Shown here: one piece after another, positions 1 through 7,750 of the stretch
Position numbering within the stretch: the first letter of the stretch is position 1
Layout: every line of letters starts with the position of its first letter
NCBI RefSeq assembly: GCF_003269295.1
Contig: NZ_QLTT01000008.1
Location: forward strand, 374,138 to 438,137
Origin: Lentzea atacamensis
GTDB taxonomy: Bacteria; Actinomycetota; Actinomycetes; Mycobacteriales; Pseudonocardiaceae
Length of the DNA: 64,000 nt
Reading direction: 5' to 3'
Notes under the pieces: generated by a model
What the model was told of the DNA's origin: nothing
Seen by the model: only the letters and a program-made list of their open reading frames with translations
Databases searched by the model: none
Position numbers and translations under genes: made by a program

Positions 1-534
1 CGGGGGAGTGACCTGCAGCCAGTGGTAGAACCCCGCGACGTCGCCGTTGAACGAGTACACGGTGGACCGCACCGTCGGGAACTGCTTGAGCGTCGCGTCC
101 AGCTCGGCCAGCAACGCGGCGCTGCCGGTGCTCGAGCTCGCGTTCGGGATGATCGTGCTGAAGTCCGTGAAGTCGGCGTGCGCCACACCGTCCGTGATCT
201 GCACGCTCTTCAGCGACTTCGCGGTGCCCGGCACGAACATCGACCAGTAGCCCGCTTCGCGTTCGGCCACCGTGGGACCCGCCAGCAACTCGTTCAACGC
301 GGCGGTCGCGACCATCTGGGTCTTCGGCACCGAGCGCGGTACGGCCACGACCGCGGCCGGGTCGCCGCGGTGGAAGTACACGGAGAACGCGGTCTGTTCC
401 GTGACAGGGGCTGTGCCGGGAGGCTGCTGCCGATCGGGCCTCAGCGCGATCAGCACGCCGCCGAGGAGCACGGCCACACCCGTCACCACGCCGATGACCA
501 GCCACAGCTGTCGTCTGCTCCTGAACCAGCTCAT
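1..534 (-). CDS. GerMN-domain membrane-anchored protein (partial, C-terminus outside window)
   Basis: The reading frame runs leftward off the window, so about 178 N-terminal residues are visible. It begins MSWFRSRRQ, followed by one hydrophobic segment (about residues 10-31), which suggests a single N-terminal membrane anchor with the rest outside the cell. The exported part has the pattern of GerMN domains: a 'VYFHRGDPAAVVAVPR' strand, 'ALNELLAGPT', a 'GYWSMFVPGT' turn, 'ADFTDF' and 'LKQFPTVRSTVYSFNGD'. GerMN domains occur in spore germination proteins and actinobacterial lipoproteins; the ligand is unknown. A GGGAGAAG ribosome site lies just before the ATG. It follows the MFS gene on the same strand with a 67-bp gap. 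The lack of a stop is due only to the window edge. Confidence 0.75.
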   Translation of the reverse strand, partial: MSWFRSRRQLWLVIGVVTGVAVLLGGVLIALRPDRQQPPGTAPVTEQTAFSVYFHRGDPAAVVAVPRSVPKTQMVATAALNELLAGPTVAEREAGYWSMFVPGTAKSLKSVQITDGVAHADFTDFSTIIPNASSSTGSAALLAELDATLKQFPTVRSTVYSFNGDVAGFYHWLQVTPP

Positions 535-601
535 CGGCTTCTCCCGTCACACCCCCGAGTGCTGAGACAAGCGTGCGCCCAGACCCGGTGCGAGCGCAGC
601 G

Positions 602-1969
602 TCAGCGCCGTTCCACCGCGGGTTCGGCCGCCTCGCGGTGCTCGGGAACGAGCCGGTAGGCCACGAAGGACGCCACTACGAGCAGCCCGGCCGCGACCAG
701 TGCCGTGCCCTGCATCGCCTCCGTGAACGTGCCCGCGCGAGCCCATGCCGACAGCACGGTGCCGAGCACCGCGATGCCGAGCGCCGCGCCCAGTTCGTAC
801 GCCGTCTCCGACACCGCCGACGCCGCACCGGCCTTGTCCGCGGGCACGGCCGACACCACCGCGTCCGTCGTCAGCGTCAGCGCCAGGCCCACCCCGGCAC
901 CGACGATCACCAACGCCACCGCGATCGCGCCGTACGCCGCGGAGAACCCGACGATCGCCAGCCCGGCCGCGCTGGCCAGCAGGCCCAGCGCGATCGCCCG
1001 GCCCAGGCCGAGCCACCGCACCACCCGCCCGATCACCACGACCACGAGCATGCCCGCGATCCCGAGCGGCAGCTCCCGCAGACCTGCCTCCAGCGGCGAG
1101 TGGCCCAGCACGTTCTGGAAGTACTGCGACAGGAAGAACACCAGCCCGGTCAGGGCGAAGATCGCGATCATGCTGGCGCCCACGGCACCGCTGAACGCCG
1201 GCCTGCGGAACAGCGCCACGTCGATCATCGGGTGCGCGGACGACTGCTGCCGCCGCACGAACAACCACACCCCGGCCACGCCCACCAGACCCGCCACCAG
1301 TGCCGTCCAGGTGGGGCCGACCAGCGCGACTTCCTTGATCGCGTACACCAGTGGCACCACGCCCACCGCCGACAGCAGTGCCGACACCAGGTCGAACGGG
1401 CCCGGATCGGGGTCGCGGGACTCCGGCAGCCACCACGCGCCGGACACCAGCAGCAACGCCATCACCGGCAGGTTGATGACGAACACCGAACCCCACCAGA
1501 AGTGCTCCAGCAGAATCCCGCCGACCAGCGGGCCCAGTGCGGCACCGGCCGTCGCCATCGCCGCCCACACCGCCACCGCCCGTGTGCGCTCCACGGGGTC
1601 GGTGAACAGGTTGCGGATGATCGACAGCGTCGACGGCATGATCGTCGCGCCCGCCACGCCGAGCAGCGCGCGAGCCACGATCAGCCAGCCCGCCGACGGC
1701 GCGAAGGCCGCGAGCAGCGACGCCACCCCGAACCCGGCAGCGCCCGTCAGCAGCAGCTTCTTGCGGCCGATCCGGTCGCCGAGCGTGCCCATCGTGACGA
1801 GCAGACCGCCGAGCACGAACGAGTAGATGTCGCCGATCCACAGCACCTCGGCCGGCGACGGCCCCAGGTCACGACCGAGCGCCGGAATCGCCAGCGCCAG
1901 CACCGTGGCGTCCACCGCGATCAACAACAACGCGAGCGCGAGCACGCCCAGTGCTGCCCACTTCCGCAC
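602..1969 (-). CDS. MFS drug:H+ antiporter, DHA2 (14-TM) family
   Basis: A 455-residue, strongly hydrophobic protein that probably exports drugs or cationic toxins using proton motive force. The first helix carries 'LLLIAVDATVLALAIPAL', typical of DHA2 pumps (motif D1). The cytoplasmic loop has motif A as 'LGDRIGRKKLL', and motif C appears in 'GAALGPLVGGILLEHFWWGSVFVINLP'. I place the start at GTG 1969 because AAGGGGG stands 6 nt upstream; the frame stays open a further 22 codons, but that extension lies across the palindromic operator. It is divergent from a TetR gene 82 bp away, the usual arrangement for a substrate-induced efflux pump. The C-terminus is short and charged (AAEPAVERR). Confidence 0.9.
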   Translation of the reverse strand: MRKWAALGVLALALLLIAVDATVLALAIPALGRDLGPSPAEVLWIGDIYSFVLGGLLVTMGTLGDRIGRKKLLLTGAAGFGVASLLAAFAPSAGWLIVARALLGVAGATIMPSTLSIIRNLFTDPVERTRAVAVWAAMATAGAALGPLVGGILLEHFWWGSVFVINLPVMALLLVSGAWWLPESRDPDPGPFDLVSALLSAVGVVPLVYAIKEVALVGPTWTALVAGLVGVAGVWLFVRRQQSSAHPMIDVALFRRPAFSGAVGASMIAIFALTGLVFFLSQYFQNVLGHSPLEAGLRELPLGIAGMLVVVVIGRVVRWLGLGRAIALGLLASAAGLAIVGFSAAYGAIAVALVIVGAGVGLALTLTTDAVVSAVPADKAGAASAVSETAYELGAALGIAVLGTVLSAWARAGTFTEAMQGTALVAAGLLVVASFVAYRLVPEHREAAEPAVERR

Positions 1970-2010
1970 GAGATCCCCCTTAGCCGACCATCTGGTCTGC
2001 AAATCAACGT

Positions 2011-2024
2011 ACCGTCTGGACGGT
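2011..2024. promoter_or_regulatory. Palindromic TetR-type operator between pump and regulator
   Basis: ACCGTCTGGACGGT is a perfect inverted repeat of two 6-bp arms around a 2-bp centre. It lies in the short divergent region between the MFS pump start (1969) and the TetR start (2052), so one bound regulator dimer could block both promoters. The position and symmetry are seen directly; the protein that binds is inferred from the neighbouring gene. Confidence 0.65.
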
Positions 2025-2051
2025 CGGCTGAGCAACCACTAGGTTGACCTC

Positions 2052-2606
2052 GTGCCTGGAGAACAACGCAATGCGCCCCGCACTCGCCGTGAAGTGATCG
2101 AAGCGGCCGCGCGCGCGTTGATCACGCACGGGCCCGGAGTCAGCCTCGACGCCGTCGCCAGGGAAGCGGGCGTGTCGAAGGGTGGCCTGCTGCACCACTT
2201 CCGCACCAAGCAGGCGTTGCTCGTCGGCCTGATCGACGAGTGGTTCGGCCACTACGACGTGATGGTCGAGAGCCTGCTCGAACCGGAGGACACGCCGGGC
2301 CGGTGGACCCGCGCGCACATCCGGGCGACGTTCACGACGGACGAGCTGTGGTCTCACCCATCTGTCGTAACGGCGTTGCTCGGCGTCCCGGAACTGCAGC
2401 AGCGGTTGGATGTCGCCGCGGCCCGCTGGCGCCAGCAAATCGATTCCGACGGGCTTCATCAACAACGCGCGGACCTGATTTCACGTGCACTCGACGGAGT
2501 GACGCTGGCAGATCTCCTGTGGCGCGGTCAGGAGACACCCGAAGAGCGCGAACACACCCGTGACCTGCTGCTGAAGCTCACCGAGCAGACCGGGCCGCTC
2601 GTCTGA
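2052..2606 (+). CDS. TetR/AcrR family transcriptional repressor
   Basis: A 184-residue regulator. The N-terminal TetR helix-turn-helix is clear: 'TRREVIEAAARALITHGPG', then 'SLDAVAREAGVSKGGLLHHF' (about residues 30-49) and 'RTKQALLVGLIDEWF'. The C-terminal half (about 65-184) is the variable ligand-binding and dimer domain. The GTG start at 2052 is the only start upstream of the HTH in this frame. It probably represses itself and the divergent MFS pump through the palindrome at 2011-2024 and is released by a pump substrate. The ligand cannot be read from sequence. Confidence 0.88.
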   Translation: MPGEQRNAPRTRREVIEAAARALITHGPGVSLDAVAREAGVSKGGLLHHFRTKQALLVGLIDEWFGHYDVMVESLLEPEDTPGRWTRAHIRATFTTDELWSHPSVVTALLGVPELQQRLDVAAARWRQQIDSDGLHQQRADLISRALDGVTLADLLWRGQETPEEREHTRDLLLKLTEQTGPLV

Positions 2607-2656
2607 CGTTGTCCACCGATCGTTGTCAAGTGGAACAACGCTGAGACTGGACAACG
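2607..2656. promoter_or_regulatory. Nested inverted repeats upstream of ArsR-type gene
   Basis: Two almost concentric inverted repeats lie between the TetR stop and the ArsR-type start. The outer pair is CGTTGTCCA (2607-2615) with TGGACAACG (2648-2656), 9 perfect bp. The inner pair is CGTTGT (2621-2626) with ACAACG (2635-2640). The half-sites also form direct repeats at 14- and 16-bp spacing, which suits two dimers binding side by side. No T-run follows, so an operator is more likely than a terminator. Confidence 0.5.
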
Positions 2657-2701
2657 AGAACTGCGTACCGTCGGAAGTGGTTGCACTCCGGGGGGAAGCA
2701 A

Positions 2702-3622
2702 ATGCCGATAGTGTTGTCCGAATCCGTGCCCAAGGGGCGCGGGTTGACGATTCTCTTCGAGTTGGAAGATCTCGCGCGCACCCGGTTCGCGCCGGCGCCG
2801 CTGCCGATGTACGAGCTGGTCTTCACGGTGCACGGCGGTAGCTGGGACCGCCTGCTGCTGCCGCAGATCCGCCCGCTCGCCGAGCTGATCAGGCCCGGCC
2901 GGTTCATCCCGGACTTCTTCAACTCCGCGCGACCCGACTTCGACGAGGCCGTGCGCCAGGTGCTCGACGTGCCCTCGACGCGGGTGCGCGACCAGATCGC
3001 GAGCATGCTGGGCACGACCTCGCCGTGGCTGCGGTCGTTCGCGGCCGGCACTCCGACCTCGCGGCAGGACCTGAGGTCGGCCCTCAACGCGGGTTTCCGC
3101 GACCTGCTGGGCAACAACTGGCCGGAGACGCGCCAGGCGTTCGACGCCGAGGTGCGGCTGCGGTCGTCGCAGGCGGTGTCGCGCGGGCTGGGGGATCTGC
3201 TCGGCAAACTCCACCCGTCGATCTCGTGGAACTCGCCCGCCCTGCACGTCGAACTGGGCTGGGACACCGAGATCTCGTTGCGCGGCACGGGAATGCTGAT
3301 CGTGCCGGTGCTGCACGGGCTCACCCGCCCGGCGGTGTCGATGTTCGCCGAACCGCAGCCGCTGCTCTTCTACCCCGCGGCGCCACCGCAGCCGAGCGGC
3401 GCCAGCCTCGAACTGGCCCTCGGGCGCACCCGGACGCTGGTGCTGCGGGCGCTGACGTCCGAACGCACCACCACCGAGCTCGCCAGGCACGTGGGCATCA
3501 GCCTGCCCACCGCGTCGCAGCACGCCACCGCCCTGCGCACCGCGGGGTTCGTGTCCACCCACCGCAACGGCCGGTCGGTCCGTCACCGCCTGACCAGACG
3601 CGGCTGGGAACTGCTCAACTGA
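2702..3622 (+). CDS. ArsR-like winged-helix regulator with DUF5937-type N-terminal domain
   Basis: About 306 residues from ATG 2702, chosen because GGGGGGAAG precedes it closely; an upstream TTG in frame has no ribosome site. The first 230 residues resemble the DUF5937 region found in actinobacterial ArsR-like proteins ('LFELEDLARTRFAPAPLPMYEL'-type start, 'LHVELGWDT', 'LIVPVLHGLTRPAV'). The last 70 residues are a winged helix: 'RTLVLRALTSERTTTELA', recognition helix 'GISLPTASQHATALR', wing 'VSTHRNGRSVRHRLT'. No metal-binding cysteine pair is visible. Nested repeats at 2607-2656 suggest autoregulation. The TPR gene follows after 16 nt and is probably co-transcribed. It is a distant paralogue of the gene at 21126. 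Confidence 0.78.
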   Translation: MPIVLSESVPKGRGLTILFELEDLARTRFAPAPLPMYELVFTVHGGSWDRLLLPQIRPLAELIRPGRFIPDFFNSARPDFDEAVRQVLDVPSTRVRDQIASMLGTTSPWLRSFAAGTPTSRQDLRSALNAGFRDLLGNNWPETRQAFDAEVRLRSSQAVSRGLGDLLGKLHPSISWNSPALHVELGWDTEISLRGTGMLIVPVLHGLTRPAVSMFAEPQPLLFYPAAPPQPSGASLELALGRTRTLVLRALTSERTTTELARHVGISLPTASQHATALRTAGFVSTHRNGRSVRHRLTRRGWELLN

Positions 3623-3638
3623 CCCCCGGGAGGCCCGC

Positions 3639-5024
3639 ATGACCGCGTTGCCGCGGTACCGCACCGACCCGAGCCCTCGCGCGCTGGCCACCCGGCTGCG
3701 GGCACTGCTCACCGCCCAGGTCCCCGTCGCCTGCGGTGTCTACGCCGGCCTTTCCGCTCCCGTCGCCACTTCGCCGTTGCACGCGAAGATCACACACGCC
3801 ATGGCTCAGGCGTTCGTGACGGGCACTTCGGCGGGTGTGCCCCGCTTCGAACCGCCACCGTCCGCACAGCTGCGGCTGCTCACGGCGGCGAGCTGGGGGC
3901 GGCTCGACGGAGTCGGCGTGGACATGACGACGTTCCCCGTCGACCTCGCCTCCGAACTGTGGTGGCGGGTGCACGAACGCGCGCTCGGCTCGTTGCGCAC
4001 GGCCGAACGCCGCGTCGCCTGCGATCTGTTGCTGCGCCTGGGATATCCGCAGCGCGCGGCGTCGGTGATAGGGCTGACCGTGATCGACGCGCACCGGCAG
4101 GTGCTCTCGCCGGAGCTCGCCATGGAACAGCTCGCGGTGTTGCGCTGCCACCTCCCGGCGTCCGCGGTCGAAGCGATGGCGTTGCGGGGAGCTCGTTCCG
4201 GGTTGCCGGCCGAGACACGGCGCGACCTCGCGCTGTTCGTGGTGTTCCGCAACGCGGCCCGCGGAGCCGACTCCACGTCCCTGCGGGCCGGTGCGGCACT
4301 GGCGGTGAAGGCGTCCTCGGAGCTGCCGCACAACGGTTTCACCATGGCGCTCCACCGCGCGCGGCTGTACCGGGCGATCGCCGCGGTTCCCTTCGTCCGG
4401 CGCGACATCACCGAGACGCACCGGCTGCTCGGACGCGCGCTGGAATGCCTGACGTCGATCACGCCGGGCTCGGCGGAGATGGACCAGCTGGCGTGGGCGG
4501 ACGAGGCGTACGCGCTGCACTGCTTCCTCGTGCGGACCCACCTGGCCATCGGCCTGGGACAGCGCGCGGCCGGGTACGCCGACGAGCTCGTCGAGCTCAG
4601 TCCCGGCGACCACCGGACGTGGGCGTTGCGCGGCGACGCGCTGGCCGCGTGCGGCCGGCTGGACGACGCGATCGAGGCCTACACGCGTGGTGTGGCACTG
4701 GGTGGCTGGGGCGCGGCGCGAGCTGCTCACCTCCGCGGGTTCCTGCTGGACCGGCTCGGGCGGGTGGCCGAAGCCGCCGAGGACTACGTGTTGTCGCGAC
4801 GCATCGACCCCACAGCGTCGGTCGTGTCAGCGAGCATCGGCCGTCACCAGCAACCTGAGGTGCGCGCGGAGCCAGGTGGCCGCGGCCGGGCCGTCGGCGA
4901 ACGCCGTGACCTGGGCCGCCGCCGTGCGCAGGCCCGTGCGGTGCAGGTGCGCGGCGACCTCGCGCACGCGGGCGAGCAGGCTGTCCGTGAGGTTGTCCAG
5001 TCCTCGATGCGCCGCATCGGCTAA
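3639..5024 (+). CDS. TPR-repeat protein of unknown function
   Basis: The frame gives 461 residues. GGGAGG precedes the ATG and the gene follows the ArsR-type regulator by 16 nt. Residues about 90-395 are helical and repeat-like; the clearest TPR-like motifs are near 320-390 ('RTWALRGDALAACGRLDDAIEAYTRG', read in two pieces, and 'RGFLLDRLGRVAEAAEDYVLSRRIDP'). No catalytic motif is visible. The last 65 residues (from about position 397) are arginine-rich and lie antisense to the coding end of the SWIM gene, so they may be read-through. A one-base frame change near 4830 would end the protein at a TGA near 4857. Function is not recognised; such proteins often act as scaffolds. Confidence 0.65.
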   Translation: MTALPRYRTDPSPRALATRLRALLTAQVPVACGVYAGLSAPVATSPLHAKITHAMAQAFVTGTSAGVPRFEPPPSAQLRLLTAASWGRLDGVGVDMTTFPVDLASELWWRVHERALGSLRTAERRVACDLLLRLGYPQRAASVIGLTVIDAHRQVLSPELAMEQLAVLRCHLPASAVEAMALRGARSGLPAETRRDLALFVVFRNAARGADSTSLRAGAALAVKASSELPHNGFTMALHRARLYRAIAAVPFVRRDITETHRLLGRALECLTSITPGSAEMDQLAWADEAYALHCFLVRTHLAIGLGQRAAGYADELVELSPGDHRTWALRGDALAACGRLDDAIEAYTRGVALGGWGAARAAHLRGFLLDRLGRVAEAAEDYVLSRRIDPTASVVSASIGRHQQPEVRAEPGGRGRAVGERRDLGRRRAQARAVQVRGDLAHAGEQAVREVVQSSMRRIG

Positions 5025-6650
5025 CACCAGCAACGCGCCGTCGACCGCCGCGCTCAGCGGATCGGACGTGGTGACGCCCGGCGGCAAGGGTTGCGGCGTG
5101 GTGCCGGGCGCCAGGTCCGGCACCACCACGCCCGCGTCGGTGCGCACGGCGAGCGGGTCGACGACCAGCGTGCCGCGGTGCCTGCGGATGGTGCCGGTGA
5201 TCGTCGTCGGGTTGGCGCGCAACGCGGTCGCAAGCGCGTCGAGCGCGTGTGGCGCCACCGCCCGGTGGGTCGCTTCGAGAACGCATTGGCTGCGGTGGTT
5301 CTGGGTGCTGGGTGACGTGTGGTGCAGCGTGGCGGTGAGACGCTGGGCCGCCGGGTCGTAGGCCACCTCCGTCACCTCGCTGACCCGGACCACGCGCACC
5401 AGTTCCGCCTCGACCCTCGCCCGCACCTGGCGTGGCGGCAGGTCGGCCAGGTGCGCGGCCGCGGCGTCGTAGTCGTCGATCACCAGCGCCTGCGGCAGAT
5501 CGTCCCAGGACGTGCCTACCGGGGTGAGCGACGTTTTGGCCACCCTGCTCGTCTTCAGCGTCACCACGCGGCTCGCGCTGCGGGTCGCCGACTCCGACAC
5601 GACGTTGGCCGCGGCCAGTTTCTGCCCCGTGCGCAGGGGAGTGTCGCGGTGCACCAGCACCACGTCGCCCGACGCGAAGAACACGTCCGCGGTGGTGGCG
5701 CTGCGCAGGCGTGCACCCAGCGCCGTCAGCCGGACTCGCCGCAACGGTGTCTCCGCGGGTTCGTCGAAGCCGAGGACCTCGGCGCGCGGGCCGGTCGCGG
5801 TGGTCCGCGCGTGCAGCTCGGTCAGCAGCGCGGCGAACCGCTGCGCCTCGTAGTCGGCGCTGCGCCGGCGATAGGCGGTCAGCTGCGCCAGCAGGTCGGT
5901 GATCACCGAGGCCGGCCAGTGCAGGCGCTGCGCGGTCAGGTCGCGGTGCAGGCGCTGCCACGCGACGTCCAGCACCTCGCTCGCGTTGGTGGCGCCGTCG
6001 AGCAGCAGCTGGTCGAGCAGGTCGGTGACGGCGGTCAGATCCGTCGCGGTGGTGGGAGATCCGCCCACGTCGACCGTGTCGGTGCCGAGTGCGTCGGCCT
6101 CGCGGAACGCCCACACCGCGAGCGCCGTCGCCTCGTCGCGGTTGACCGCGTCCGTGTGGACGTAGGACAGGTCGCCGGGCACCAGGAACGTCACCGTGCA
6201 CGTCGGGAGCTCGGCCTGCGCGGTCCGGTCCTCCGCGGTCGGGCGGCGGAGCCTGGCGCGGTAGCCGGCCTGGAACGCCCGGCGGGCGCGGCGCAGCGTC
6301 CGTTCACCCATCAGCGCCGTCAGGTCGTCGTCGGTCACCGCGCCCGGCGACCACAGCTCCGCCGGTGCACCGGCCTCCTGAGTGCGTTGGTACGCCAGGA
6401 CAACGGCGATGCGATGCCGGCACACGCCCGCCGCGCCACAGCTGCACCGGGCCGCGTCGAGGGGGGTGTTCGGCGGCAGCGTCGTCGTTGTGCCGTCCGG
6501 GAACTCGCCCTGGACGGCACCGTCCGGATCGGTGCCGAGCACGGGGACGGCCCCCGCGTCGAGCTCCTTGACGGCACGCTTCACCAGGCCGCGGTTGGCC
6601 AGCGCCGCGAGCGCGTCCGGGGTGAGTGCCAGCAGGTCGGGTCTGGTCAC
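4827..6650 (-). CDS. SWIM zinc-finger protein of the MoxR/VWA operon
   Basis: A 607-residue protein. The SWIM zinc motif is Cys69-x-Cys71-x5-Cys77-x-His79, inside 'CSCGAAGVCRHRIAV'. SWIM domains bind DNA or proteins. The remaining 500 residues are mainly alpha/beta with no recognised enzyme motif. It starts at GTG 6650, whose GTGA overlaps the stop of the VWA gene, so translation is probably coupled. The start extended to 7139 merely runs antisense-like through the VWA gene and is rejected. Last gene of the six-gene operon; its 3' end overlaps the convergent TPR frame by 198 nt. The partner set suggests a role in an ATP-driven remodelling complex, with SWIM as a substrate or nucleic-acid adaptor (inference). 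Confidence 0.82.
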   Translation of the reverse strand: MTRPDLLALTPDALAALANRGLVKRAVKELDAGAVPVLGTDPDGAVQGEFPDGTTTTLPPNTPLDAARCSCGAAGVCRHRIAVVLAYQRTQEAGAPAELWSPGAVTDDDLTALMGERTLRRARRAFQAGYRARLRRPTAEDRTAQAELPTCTVTFLVPGDLSYVHTDAVNRDEATALAVWAFREADALGTDTVDVGGSPTTATDLTAVTDLLDQLLLDGATNASEVLDVAWQRLHRDLTAQRLHWPASVITDLLAQLTAYRRRSADYEAQRFAALLTELHARTTATGPRAEVLGFDEPAETPLRRVRLTALGARLRSATTADVFFASGDVVLVHRDTPLRTGQKLAAANVVSESATRSASRVVTLKTSRVAKTSLTPVGTSWDDLPQALVIDDYDAAAAHLADLPPRQVRARVEAELVRVVRVSEVTEVAYDPAAQRLTATLHHTSPSTQNHRSQCVLEATHRAVAPHALDALATALRANPTTITGTIRRHRGTLVVDPLAVRTDAGVVVPDLAPGTTPQPLPPGVTTSDPLSAAVDGALLVLADAAHRGLDNLTDSLLARVREVAAHLHRTGLRTAAAQVTAFADGPAAATWLRAHLRLLVTADAR

Positions 6651-7750
6651 GAGAGTTTCTCCGCCACGAATTCCGCGAGTTGGCCCGGGGTCATGGCGCC
6701 GACGTGGGCGCCCGCGTTCGCGAGGCGCTGGCCCAGCGCGCGGTCGTAGTCCGGGTTCGCCTCCTCGTCCAGCGCCGCGAGGCACAGCACGTGCGTGCCC
6801 TGTTCGCACAGGCCCTTCACCGTGCGGACCAGGTGGTCCGCGTTGCCGCCCTCGTAGAAGTCGCTGATGAGCACGACGATCGCCCGGCGCGGGCTGTCGA
6901 CGAGGCTCGCCCCGTACACGGTCGCCTTGGCGATGTCCGTGCCGCCGCCGAGCTGCACCTTCATCAGCAGCTCGACCGGGTCGGTCACGTCGGACGTCAG
7001 GTCGACCACGTTGGTGTCGAAGGCGACGAGGTGCGTCCTGAGCCCCGGCAGGTTCCACAGGCAGGCCGCGGTGACAGCCGAGTGGATCACCGAGCCGGTC
7101 ATCGACCCCGACTGGTCGACCAGCAGGATCACCTGCCACTGCTCGACGTGCTTGCGGGTGCGGGAGAAGAACTTCGCGTGCTCGATCGAGAGCTTGCGCT
7201 CATCCGGCTGGTAGCGCTGGAGGTTCGCCCTGATCGTGGCCCGGAAGTCGAAGTTGCGCGAGTTGCGGTGGATGCTCGGCCGCCGCGACCTCGTGCCGCT
7301 GAACGCCTGCCGCACCTCGGTCCGCAGCTTCTCCATGAGCTGCCTGACGACGGCCTCGACGATCTTGCGCGCCAGCGCGAGCACGGCGGGGTTCATCAGG
7401 TGCTTGGTGCGCAGCACCGCCCGCAGCAAGGCCTGGTTCGGCTCGATGCGTTGCAGCACCTCGGGATCCGTGACGACGTCGGTGATCTCGTACCGCTCGA
7501 CGGCGTCGCGCTCCAGCCGCTCGATCGTCTCCCTGGGGAAGAGCCGGTGCACCTGGTCCAGCCAGTCCACCGTCTGCAGCACGGAGTCCTCGTTGCCGCC
7601 CTTGCGCACCCCGCGTTCGGCGAGCTCGGGATCGCGCCCGTAGAGCCACTGCAGCGCGGCGTCCCGCGCCGCCGCGGAACCCTGCAGCGCGCCGGTGCAG
7701 CGGGAGGCGGGCTCGCCGAGGATCAGCCGCCAGCGTTCCAGGTCAGTCAT
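6647..7750 (-). CDS. VWA-domain protein, partner of MoxR ATPase
   Basis: A 367-residue protein. The C-terminal half is a von Willebrand factor A domain with a complete metal-ion-dependent adhesion site: Asp-Gln-Ser-Gly-Ser (212-216), Thr271 in 'GGGTDI' and Asp297 in 'LISDFYEGG'. The N-terminal 200 residues are helical and basic ('RSRRPSIHRNSRNFDFR'), a usual layout for VWA partners of MoxR ATPases. The ATG at 7750 overlaps the DUF5682 stop (ATGA), and its own stop overlaps the SWIM start. Known family behaviour: MoxR AAA+ proteins use VWA proteins as adaptors in metal insertion, complex maturation or stress responses. No signal peptide, so cytoplasmic. Confidence 0.9.
   Translation of the reverse strand: MTDLERWRLILGEPASRCTGALQGSAAARDAALQWLYGRDPELAERGVRKGGNEDSVLQTVDWLDQVHRLFPRETIERLERDAVERYEITDVVTDPEVLQRIEPNQALLRAVLRTKHLMNPAVLALARKIVEAVVRQLMEKLRTEVRQAFSGTRSRRPSIHRNSRNFDFRATIRANLQRYQPDERKLSIEHAKFFSRTRKHVEQWQVILLVDQSGSMTGSVIHSAVTAACLWNLPGLRTHLVAFDTNVVDLTSDVTDPVELLMKVQLGGGTDIAKATVYGASLVDSPRRAIVVLISDFYEGGNADHLVRTVKGLCEQGTHVLCLAALDEEANPDYDRALGQRLANAGAHVGAMTPGQLAEFVAEKLS

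Noticed and set aside
638..2047. 469-codon plus-strand frame opposite the MFS pump
   Set aside because: His/Arg/Gln-rich shadow; the minus strand codes for a clear DHA2 transporter.
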